A DNA stretch of 5,267 bases from UBA2658 sp964617335 (GTDB lineage: Bacteria; Bacillota; Clostridia; Oscillospirales; Oscillospiraceae). Location: positions 1 through 5,267 of the forward strand of contig CAZTXG010000052.1 in the NCBI GenBank assembly GCA_964617335.1, written 5' to 3'. Positions 1-4,451 of the stretch are shown here, piece after piece; position 1 is the first letter of the stretch, and each line of letters opens with the position of its first letter. A program made the position numbers and the translations under genes. The notes beneath the pieces are model-generated. The model worked only from the letters and a program-made list of their open reading frames with translations. It did not search any database and had not been told where the DNA came from.

Positions 1-161
1 TTAGCTTAGTGAACTTTATAAAATGCCGGCTGTTTCAAGTTTGAGTCAATGATACAAGGAATAATATATATTGTGTTGCTAAATGTAACAAGAATGTTCC
101 AAGTTTTTGGTGATTGTGCAAAGTTACCCTATATCTGGATATATTTTGTGCTTTTGGACAA
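1..161. other. Left-edge region with no recognisable gene
   Basis: No open reading frame with a credible start and ribosome binding site was found here on either strand. The stretch is A/T-rich, with runs such as ATAATATATA around 61-70. The first three bases, read on the minus strand, would be a TAA stop, so a minus-strand gene could end exactly at the window edge, but nothing else supports that. A few weak promoter-like pairs occur, for example TTGAGT at 41-46 followed by A/T-rich sequence, but none has good spacing. I read it as intergenic DNA upstream of the leader that follows. Confidence 0.5.
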
Positions 162-189
162 TTGACACTTTTGGGCTGTCGTGATAACC
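162..189 (+). promoter_or_regulatory. Candidate promoter for the small-protein gene
   Basis: A perfect -35 hexamer TTGACA lies at 162-167. It is followed after 16 bp by GATAAC at 184-189, which matches the -10 consensus at four of six positions. Transcription would start near 196, giving a 5' leader of about 150 nt before the ATG at 347. If so, the transcript would lack the left arms of the outer stems described for the leader, at 175-181 and 189-197. This promoter and the full-length fold therefore cannot both be right for the same RNA. A TATACT at 207-212 is an alternative -10, but it lacks a -35 at the right distance. Confidence 0.45.
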
Positions 190-294
190 TTTCCCTAGGT
201 TGAGTTTATACTCCCGAAACACGCTGGCAACATATGCTGGCTCGCCGACAAGGACGTGTATAGGGAAAGAAAAGTGATCCTGACGGCACTTTTT
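175..294 (+). ncRNA. Candidate structured leader or small RNA, class unknown
   Basis: Several helices can be drawn by eye. An outer stem pairs 175-181 with 281-287 (seven pairs, including G-U). A perfect 9-bp stem pairs CTTTCCCTA at 189-197 with TAGGGAAAG at 261-269. Inside it sit a hairpin GAGT/ACTC at 202-205 and 210-213, flanked by GG and CC, and a second arm ACACG/CGTGT at 219-223 and 255-259. Together these make a three-way-junction shape, with a run of T residues (290-294) after the outer stem. It does not match the conserved cores I know for TPP, cobalamin, c-di-GMP, purine, ZTP, SAM, fluoride or T-box leaders, nor 6S or SRP RNA. It could be a riboswitch-like leader of the following gene, a separate small RNA, or chance folding. 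Confidence 0.4.
270..294 (+). terminator. Possible attenuator or small-RNA terminator hairpin
   Basis: AAAAGTG at 270-276 pairs with CACTTTT at 287-293. An inner CC/GG pair (279-280 with 285-286) closes a TGAC tetraloop and leaves a 2-nt bulge. The T run at 290-294 follows the G/C part of the hairpin, the arrangement of an intrinsic terminator. The right side (282-287) is also needed for the outer stem of the leader with 175-180, so the two structures are mutually exclusive. Its position, about 50 nt before the small-protein start, would suit attenuation. The stem has few G-C pairs, so its strength as a terminator is uncertain. Confidence 0.4.
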
Positions 295-333
295 ATTGAT
301 TACATGGACAAGCGGCGAATTTAATTATTTTAT

Positions 334-339
334 GGAGGT
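334..339 (+). promoter_or_regulatory. Ribosome binding site that sets the small-protein start
   Basis: GGAGGT lies 7 nt before the ATG at 347, which is close to ideal. An in-frame ATT at 296 would allow a 17-residue extension, but it has no binding site and that extension runs straight through this Shine-Dalgarno sequence. The ATG at 347 is therefore preferred. Confidence 0.9.
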
Positions 340-346
340 CATTATT

Positions 347-562
347 ATGGCATTTAGCATGGATACAATAGTAGGCGACGTTCTCGCTAACCCCGAAGCA
401 GTTAAGGTCATGGACGAAATCATGCCCGGAACTTCCACCAACCCCATGATGAAGATGGCAAAGGGCTTTACTCTTGGCAAGATTGCTAAGACTCCCGCTG
501 CAAAGATTCCTGAAGCAAAGATCCAGGAGTTCATCGACGCTTGCAACGCAAAGGGTCTCTAA
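347..562 (+). CDS. Small 71-residue orphan protein, DUF1858-like in outline
   Basis: The function is not recognised. The protein begins MAFSMDTIVGDVLANPEA and has no signal peptide or membrane segment, so it is probably cytosolic. It looks like a small helical domain: a first amphipathic part (about 5-27), a Met-rich turn containing NPMMKMAKG (about 32-40), and a C-terminal helix (about 54-68). It contains 8 Lys and no Arg, Trp or Tyr. The opening T-I-V-G-D-V-L-A-N-P-E-A and the closing helix recall DUF1858-type domains, but the cysteine pair usual in that family is absent and the only Cys is near the C-terminus. That link is inference from memory. All eight lysines are AAG and all three asparagines AAC, unlike the A/T-ending codons of the neighbours, which suggests strong expression. 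It stands alone between its own promoter region and terminator. Confidence 0.8.
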   Translation: MAFSMDTIVGDVLANPEAVKVMDEIMPGTSTNPMMKMAKGFTLGKIAKTPAAKIPEAKIQEFIDACNAKGL

Positions 563-599
563 TCCTTACTATTTGTTTTATTAGTTTCTCGGCCTGAGC

Positions 600-617
600 G
601 TCTCACCGTCAGGAGAC
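600..617 (+). other. Short hairpin in the 3' untranslated region
   Basis: GTCTC at 600-604 pairs with GAGAC at 613-617 around the 8-nt loop ACCGTCAG. An alternative pairing of CCTGA at 593-597 with TCAGG at 609-613 is also possible. No T tract follows, so it is not a terminator. Its loop sequence is complementary to the leader hairpin loop near 278-286, described under findings. Confidence 0.35.
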
Positions 618-652
618 TGTAATGGCTCTATAAAACTTAAAAACGGATTTAG

Positions 653-682
653 CAGCACGTCGGTTTTCCGGCGTGCTGTTTT
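653..682 (+). terminator. Intrinsic terminator of the small-protein gene
   Basis: An 11-bp stem (653-663 with 668-678, one G-U pair) closes a TTTT loop and is followed by TTTTC. It lies 90 nt after the stop codon of the 71-residue gene and reads in the same direction, so it most likely ends that transcript. Confidence 0.9.
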
Positions 683-710
683 CATATAATCCCGGTTTTA
701 AAGGGTAGGA

Positions 711-750
711 AAAAACAGATTGAAGACTTTTAAGCCTTCAATCTGTTTTT
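711..750. terminator. Bidirectional terminator between convergent genes
   Basis: A perfect 15-bp inverted repeat (711-725 with 736-750) surrounds a 10-nt loop. It has T runs on both strands: TTTTTATTTT on the plus strand, and a run of T on the minus strand from the A tract at 710-715. It lies just after the stop codon of the deacetylase gene (757-759), so its main job is probably to end that minus-strand transcript while backing up the upstream plus-strand terminator. Confidence 0.92.
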
Positions 751-756
751 ATTTTC

Positions 757-2085
757 TCAGGCAGCCGAGGGCAAACTCTGCATAAACCAGGTGATAAGCT
801 CTGCTGCTTCCGCACGGCTTATATAATCTAAAGGCCTAAAAATTTCCCTGTCATTTTTTGAAACAAAGCCACAATCACGAAGAAGGGATACATAGCCGCA
901 GGCCCAGGGGCTTGTTCTCTCGTCGTCCCTGTATGAGACGATATTTATAGCTTTCGGTTTACTGTTTTGATTTTCTTGCGCATAACGGCCGAGGATGGTG
1001 TAAAACTGCTCTCGTGTTATGTATTCGTCAGGTGCAAAGGAACTTTCCGATACACCTTTTATGTAACCGTTTTCATAAGCCCAGCTAACAGCCTGAGAAT
1101 ACCATTGGCCTTCCGGAACATCAGCAAAACCAAGGCTTGAGCCGCGGCTGCTCAAAGAGGACAATGAGCGAGAACACCGAGACATGAAAAACTGCACAAG
1201 GCCGGTTTGTACAGGTTGCGCCTGCTGGGGTGAGCCGGCAAGGCGCCAAAGTATGGTGGCGGCCATTGCCCTTGACATATAAGTGTTTGGGCTAAAGCTC
1301 TCGCCGTCTCCAAGGATTATTTGGTTTTTAAGAACATAGTCGATATCTTCTGCTGCCCAATGCTCTGAAAGCTTTGATTCATCATAATAAGTTTCAGAAC
1401 TGCCGGAAGGAACGCTGTAATAAACGACCCCGTCTTCCGGTTTAACTCCCCGCAGACGGAAAAGCTCGTCTAAAGTCACAAATTCATAGCCCTTTGCCAA
1501 AAGCTCGTCAATGGCATAAAGGGCGACATTGAGGTTTTTTTCACCTGTATCATGGAGAAGGGCTATTGCCCCGTCGGCGGCTGTTATAAGAAAGTTTTTC
1601 TTCATAAGCTCCTCAGAAGAGCTCATATAGCCGTTTGCAGGGTCCACCGACCACTGGATTATTGGAGCGCCAACAAGCTTTTTTACGGTTTTTGATATAT
1701 CTCCGTAGGGTATGCGCACCATATTGTCATTTTTTCCTGAGGCCCCGGCTATAAGCTCGTTTGTTCGCTCCAGCTCTTTTTCTATAGAGGCAGCGGAAAT
1801 CTTTGTGAACCAAGGGTGAGAATAGCTGTGGTTTGCAAGCTGGTGGCCCTCATTAGCCGCTCTTTCTGCTATTTCAGGGTAATATTCTATGTTTCGCCCC
1901 ACAAGAAAAAATGTGACTTTAACATTTCGCTCGGCTAAGGCATCAAGCAATTTGGGGGTGACGGTCTTGTGCGGACCGTCATCAAAGGTCAGGGCAATAA
2001 GCTTTGTGTTATTTGCCTGGGCCGGTGATTTAAATGAAAAAACTATAAAAAAAATAAAGATAAAATATGCCGCTCGTTTTGCCAT
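757..2085 (-). CDS. Secreted NodB-type polysaccharide deacetylase with C-terminal SLH domains
   Basis: Predicted metal-dependent deacetylase of carbohydrate esterase family 4, removing N- or O-acetyl groups from a wall polysaccharide, peptidoglycan or chitin-like substrate outside the cell. Numbering from the preferred ATG (442 residues), a signal peptide covers 1-24 (KR, a Phe/Ile-rich core, then SPAQA before the cut). The NodB domain spans about 29-215: TFDDGP 33-38 with the catalytic and metal Asp pair, HSYSH 86-90 with the metal His residues, RIPYGD 124-129, WSVDPANGY 145-153 and LLHDTG 176-181. The usual DW of the fourth motif is replaced by NGY. Three SLH repeats follow (about 243-284, 320-370, 382-435), with MSRAM, ITREQ and ISRAE in the TRAE position; these would tether the enzyme to secondary wall polymers. 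The first repeat lacks the usual F-x-D-V opening. A Ser/Arg-rich linker separates repeats one and two. The exact substrate cannot be told from sequence. Confidence 0.93.
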   Translation of the reverse strand: MAKRAAYFIFIFFIVFSFKSPAQANNTKLIALTFDDGPHKTVTPKLLDALAERNVKVTFFLVGRNIEYYPEIAERAANEGHQLANHSYSHPWFTKISAASIEKELERTNELIAGASGKNDNMVRIPYGDISKTVKKLVGAPIIQWSVDPANGYMSSSEELMKKNFLITAADGAIALLHDTGEKNLNVALYAIDELLAKGYEFVTLDELFRLRGVKPEDGVVYYSVPSGSSETYYDESKLSEHWAAEDIDYVLKNQIILGDGESFSPNTYMSRAMAATILWRLAGSPQQAQPVQTGLVQFFMSRCSRSLSSLSSRGSSLGFADVPEGQWYSQAVSWAYENGYIKGVSESSFAPDEYITREQFYTILGRYAQENQNSKPKAINIVSYRDDERTSPWACGYVSLLRDCGFVSKNDREIFRPLDYISRAEAAELITWFMQSLPSAA

Positions 2086-2095
2086 GACCCTAAAA

Positions 2096-2101
2096 TCCTC
2101 C
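2096..2101 (-). promoter_or_regulatory. Ribosome binding site that sets the deacetylase start
   Basis: On the minus strand GGAGGA lies 10 nt before the ATG at 2085-2083. An upstream in-frame ATG at 2103-2101 overlaps this sequence and has no Shine-Dalgarno of its own. Starting at 2085 also gives a textbook signal peptide (MAKRAAYF...), whereas the longer form adds MEDFRV with acidic residues in front. The shorter start is preferred. Confidence 0.8.
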
Positions 2102-2126
2102 ATAAAAGTATTGTTTACATAATAAA

Positions 2127-2159
2127 TGTCGAATTTATTATAATACTGTCGAATTTATT
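2127..2159. promoter_or_regulatory. Two 13-bp direct repeats resembling Spo0A boxes
   Basis: TGTCGAATTTATT occurs at 2127-2139 and again at 2147-2159, exactly 20 bp apart on the plus strand. Each copy begins with TGTCGAA, the core of the known Spo0A box (TGNCGAA). One copy fills the promoter spacer of the deacetylase gene; the other overlaps its -10 and start site. A protein bound here would be expected to block transcription. Naming Spo0A is inference, since the window shows only the motif. Confidence 0.6.
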
Positions 2160-2165
2160 GGTCAA
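2137..2165 (-). promoter_or_regulatory. Promoter of the deacetylase gene
   Basis: Read on the minus strand, TTGACC (2165-2160) is followed after exactly 17 bp by a perfect TATAAT (2142-2137). This is a near-consensus housekeeping sigma promoter. Transcription would begin near 2130, giving a leader of about 45 nt before the ATG at 2085. Direct repeats that could bind a regulator lie in the spacer and across the -10. Confidence 0.85.
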
Positions 2166-2269
2166 CGCAATATGAGTCATTGTGATAAAGTGTAAACCTT
2201 GTAACAATTTTGTAAGTTAAGGTTAACATAATGCAACAAATTTTTATGAAAAAATTTATAAAAAAAGAC
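2166..2269. other. Divergent intergenic stretch with A/T-rich upstream element
   Basis: This stretch separates the deacetylase promoter from the gntR promoter and codes for nothing convincing. It contains an A/T-only inverted repeat (AAATTTTT at 2238-2245 with AAAAATTT at 2250-2257) and an A tract (2261-2267) directly before the -35 of the plus-strand promoter. That arrangement resembles an UP element, which would strengthen transcription of the ABC operon. Confidence 0.4.
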
Positions 2270-2298
2270 TTGACAAAATCCTTTCAGGGGTGTACTAT
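2270..2298 (+). promoter_or_regulatory. Promoter of the GntR-ABC operon
   Basis: A perfect TTGACA (2270-2275) is followed after 17 bp by TACTAT (2293-2298), matching the -10 consensus at four of six positions. Transcription would start near 2305, inside the repeated GTGTAC sites, leaving a leader of about 60 nt before the preferred start at 2365. Confidence 0.85.
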
Positions 2299-2327
2299 TG
2301 CCATAGTGTACTAGTGAAGGGGTACAC
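2290..2327 (+). promoter_or_regulatory. Probable GntR operator: three GTGTAC half-sites at 16-bp spacing
   Basis: GTGTAC occurs at 2290-2295 and 2306-2311, and its inverse GTACAC at 2322-2327, each exactly 16 bp from the last. The second and third form an inverted repeat with a 10-bp spacer. The first and second also carry ACTA/TAGT in inverted orientation (2294-2297 and 2304-2307) around TTGCCA. The sites cover the -10, the start site and the early leader, where a bound repressor would block transcription. GTGTACTA-type inverted repeats are typical for regulators of the YtrA branch of the GntR family. Confidence 0.75.
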
Positions 2328-2364
2328 AGAAGGCATAAGAAATTACAGGAAAGGCAGTGATAGC

Positions 2365-2754
2365 TTGGCATGGCAGTTTACAGGTGACAGGCCTATATAT
2401 ATTCAGATGGCAGAGCATATAACTTCCGGCATACTAAAAGGCGAATATCAAATGGGGGAAAAGCTGCCCTCGGTTCGGGAGTTTGCCTTAATAGCCTCCG
2501 TAAATCCCAATACGGTACAAAGGGCCTTATTTGAGCTTGAGAATATGGGGCTGATTGAAACTCAGCGGAACACTGGCAAATTCGTTACATTGGAGGAGAG
2601 CAAGATAGAAATGTCGAGGAATGAAATGGGAAAGGCGCTGGTTGCCGATTTTATAAAAAGCATGAGGGCTTTAGGATACGGCGGCCAGCAGATAAAGGAT
2701 ATTTTTGAAAACGAGAGGACGGGAGGGGAAAGCAATGAGTCAGAAAACGCTTGA
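2365..2754 (+). CDS. GntR-family (YtrA-type) transcriptional regulator
   Basis: Likely repressor of its own operon. From the preferred TTG start (129 residues) the protein begins MAWQFTGDRPIYIQ. It has one winged helix-turn-helix domain at about 9-78, with G-E-K-L-P-S-V-R-E at 31-39 and N-P-N-T-V-Q-R-A at 47-54 (recognition helix), followed by a short helical tail (about 85-115) for dimerisation. No large ligand-binding domain is present, which is the hallmark of the YtrA subfamily; about 120-130 residues is its usual size. The TTG is preceded by AGGAAAGG at 2347-2354. A longer reading from GTG at 2290 would start inside the promoter and is rejected. The gene overlaps the ATPase gene by 20 bp, so the two are translationally coupled. 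The effector that releases it is unknown; relatives respond to wall-active compounds. Confidence 0.9.
   Translation: MAWQFTGDRPIYIQMAEHITSGILKGEYQMGEKLPSVREFALIASVNPNTVQRALFELENMGLIETQRNTGKFVTLEESKIEMSRNEMGKALVADFIKSMRALGYGGQQIKDIFENERTGGESNESENA
2722..2726 (+). promoter_or_regulatory. Ribosome binding site that sets the ATPase start
   Basis: GGAGG, within GGGAGGGG at 2721-2728, lies 8 nt before the ATG at 2735. An in-frame ATG at 2705 would add ten residues, but that extension contains this Shine-Dalgarno sequence and lies deep inside the regulator gene. The downstream ATG is preferred. Confidence 0.85.
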
Positions 2755-3436
2755 ATGCACAGGCTTATCCAAAAGTTTTGGCCCTATTGCCGCCTTGCAT
2801 GATGTTAACCTAAGTCTGCCGGAGGGGAAAATCATCGGACTTTTAGGGCCCAACGGCAGCGGAAAAACAACTCTTATAAAGCTTATCTGCGGGCTTTTGA
2901 CTCCCAATGAAGGAAGCATAAGCATCTGCGGCCATAAGCCCGGGCCGGAAAGCAAGGCCATAGTGTCTTACCTGCCCGAGCGCAGCTATCTTCCTGACTG
3001 GATGACGGTTTTAGATTGCCTCGATTTTTTCAGGGATTTTTATGAGGATTTTGATTATGAAAAGGCCGTGGGTATGCTGGAAAACCTTAAGGTTCCCGCT
3101 AAAGCCCGCATGAAAACCCTAAGCAAAGGCACTAAGGAAAAGGTCCAGCTTGTGCTTGTAATGTCAAGAAGGGCAAGACTGTATCTTCTTGATGAACCTA
3201 TAGGCGGGGTTGATCCGGCAGCAAGGGACTATATTCTGAACACGATTTTGCGTAATTACGACGAAAACGCAACAGTTTTAATCTCCACCCACCTTATAGC
3301 GGATATTGAAGTGGTTCTGGACGAATTTGTCTTCCTCCAAAACGGTCAGGTGGTATCCTACGCTTCGACAGACAGCCTTAGAGAGGATTTAGGCAAGTCT
3401 ATCGATACCTATTTCAGGGAGGTGTTCAGATGCTAG
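2735..3436 (+). CDS. ABC transporter ATP-binding protein
   Basis: Cytoplasmic ATPase that should energise the membrane protein encoded next. From the preferred start it has 233 residues. Walker A GPNGSGKTT is at 38-46. The region after it reads SYLPERSYLP (79-88), where the usual Q-loop Gln is replaced by Pro-Glu. The signature is LSKGT (129-133) instead of LSGGQ. Walker B LYLLDEP is at 149-155 with catalytic Glu 154, the D-loop GGVD at 157-160, and the switch His at 186 in STHL. The YLPE and LSKG variants are common in small exporter ATPases found beside YtrA-type regulators, so the protein is probably active. The gene overlaps the regulator gene by 20 bp and the permease gene by 7 bp. The transported compound cannot be deduced; export or a sensing role at the envelope is most likely. 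Confidence 0.93.
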   Translation: MSQKTLECTGLSKSFGPIAALHDVNLSLPEGKIIGLLGPNGSGKTTLIKLICGLLTPNEGSISICGHKPGPESKAIVSYLPERSYLPDWMTVLDCLDFFRDFYEDFDYEKAVGMLENLKVPAKARMKTLSKGTKEKVQLVLVMSRRARLYLLDEPIGGVDPAARDYILNTILRNYDENATVLISTHLIADIEVVLDEFVFLQNGQVVSYASTDSLREDLGKSIDTYFREVFRC

Positions 3437-4305
3437 GCAAGCTTATTAAACATGATTTCAAGTCTCTGTCAAGGCTGCTTTTGCCCATACAGATAGTAAT
3501 CCTCGGGGCGACGATAATTGCCACAGCCACCTTTTCATTTAACCTCAAATCAGGCCAGAGCAGTATCTTGACAGGAACCGGCCTCGATATACTTCGGATA
3601 ATCTCGGTCTTTATGTCGGCCATCATGCTGCTGGCCATAATTGCGGCCTCGGTGCTTGTGGCGTTTATCATATTTTATCGCTTTTACAAAAGCTTCATGA
3701 GCGATGAGGGCTATCTTACCTTTACACTGCCTGTGAAGACGGCAAAGCTTTTATGGTCAAAGCTGATATGCGCTGTTTTGTGGACTTTTATAAGCAGTGT
3801 AGTCATTTTTATAAGTCTAAATATTTTCATTTTGTTCGGAACTTCCAGTACAAGCTTTGTCAATCTTGAGTTTTATAAAGCTGCGGCAAGGCTTATCTCG
3901 AATATTGGCCATATGTATGGCAGCGCCTTAGTGCTTCCTGTTATAGAATTTATTTTGATGGCTTTCGTCAGCATGGTGTATACAATTCTTCATGTTTATC
4001 TGGCTTTGATAATTGGCGGGGCTGTAGCACGCAAGCACAAGCTTGTGGCAGGCATAGGCTTTTATTTTGTGATAAACATTACAGTCGGCATCCTAAGCTC
4101 TGTTTTACAGTTTGCAATGATGCCAAAACTGGCGGCAAATCTTAGCACGATGGATGCACAGATTGAAAGCGGGCAAGTGTTCACAAGCCTTATAAGTCAA
4201 ATGCAGCCCTATGTGCTTTTGTCCCTTGGGATGTCCATTGTTCTAAGCGTAGTGTTTTTTATAGTCTCAAACTATCTTATAAAAAATAAGTTGAATTTGG
4301 ACTGA
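3430..4305 (+). CDS. ABC transporter membrane protein, six predicted helices
   Basis: Membrane partner of the ATPase just upstream, 291 residues. Hydrophobic segments lie at about 17-36, 57-83, 111-137, 165-198, 205-229 and 261-283, the six-helix plan of ABC-2-like exporters. Between helices two and three is a conserved-looking stretch, FYKSFMSDEGYLTFTLPV (85-102); this S-D-E-G-Y-L-T-F-T-L-P element recurs in clostridial permeases of this kind and probably forms the coupling surface with the ATPase, though that role is inference. The ATG overlaps the last two codons of the ATPase gene (ATGCTAG junction), and the binding site AGGGAGGTG at 3416-3424 is strong, so both proteins should be made in similar amounts. 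A single permease suggests a homodimer. It ends the operon, with a terminator about 60 nt downstream. The substrate is unknown. Confidence 0.88.
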   Translation: MLGKLIKHDFKSLSRLLLPIQIVILGATIIATATFSFNLKSGQSSILTGTGLDILRIISVFMSAIMLLAIIAASVLVAFIIFYRFYKSFMSDEGYLTFTLPVKTAKLLWSKLICAVLWTFISSVVIFISLNIFILFGTSSTSFVNLEFYKAAARLISNIGHMYGSALVLPVIEFILMAFVSMVYTILHVYLALIIGGAVARKHKLVAGIGFYFVINITVGILSSVLQFAMMPKLAANLSTMDAQIESGQVFTSLISQMQPYVLLSLGMSIVLSVVFFIVSNYLIKNKLNLD

Positions 4306-4364
4306 TAAGCCTTTTATAGGCAGCAGGCTTTGAGTTTTTCAAGGCTTGCTTAATTTGGCCATAT

Positions 4365-4404
4365 AAAAGCTCCGGAGGGGCAACTTGTCTCTCCGGAGCT
4401 TTTT
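4365..4404. terminator. Bidirectional terminator between the ABC operon and the LytTR gene
   Basis: A 13-bp perfect stem (4365-4377 with 4391-4403) contains CTCCGGAG in both arms, closes a 13-nt loop and is followed on the plus strand by TTTTTATATTTT. On the minus strand the A tract at 4365-4368 supplies a TTTTATAT tail. It therefore ends the ABC operon and probably also the convergent regulator transcript. Weaker inverted repeats lie on either side (4307-4331 and 4412-4430) and have no clear role. Confidence 0.92.
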
Positions 4405-4451
4405 ATATTTTAAGGCCCTTAGACGGGCTTATGGACTTTGGGGGCAAATAA

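Noticed and set aside
189..269. Possible hammerhead, TPP or c-di-GMP RNA at the leader
   Set aside because: The three-way-junction shape and a GAAAC/TAGGGAA look suggestive, but the invariant core sequences of these classes are missing.
325..546. A 73-codon minus-strand reading frame opposite the small-protein gene
   Set aside because: The plus-strand gene has a near-ideal RBS and biased codons, while this one has neither and is a codon-bias shadow.
1889..2122. A 77-codon plus-strand reading frame over the deacetylase N-terminus
   Set aside because: It is antisense to the signal peptide and first NodB motif, its Lys/Ile-rich end is the mirror of the hydrophobic signal, and it runs into the promoter.
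2188..2235. Repeated TGTAA/GTTAAC-like words in the divergent region
   Set aside because: The matches are short, imperfect and irregularly spaced in A/T-rich DNA, so they do not support an operator call.
2177..2371. A 64-codon minus-strand reading frame in the divergent intergenic region
   Set aside because: It covers the strong plus-strand promoter and operator, has no ribosome binding site, and its translation is low-complexity Cys/Leu/Phe-rich sequence.
3426..3671. An 81-codon minus-strand reading frame inside the permease gene
   Set aside because: It is antisense to the first two transmembrane helices and has no supporting start signals.
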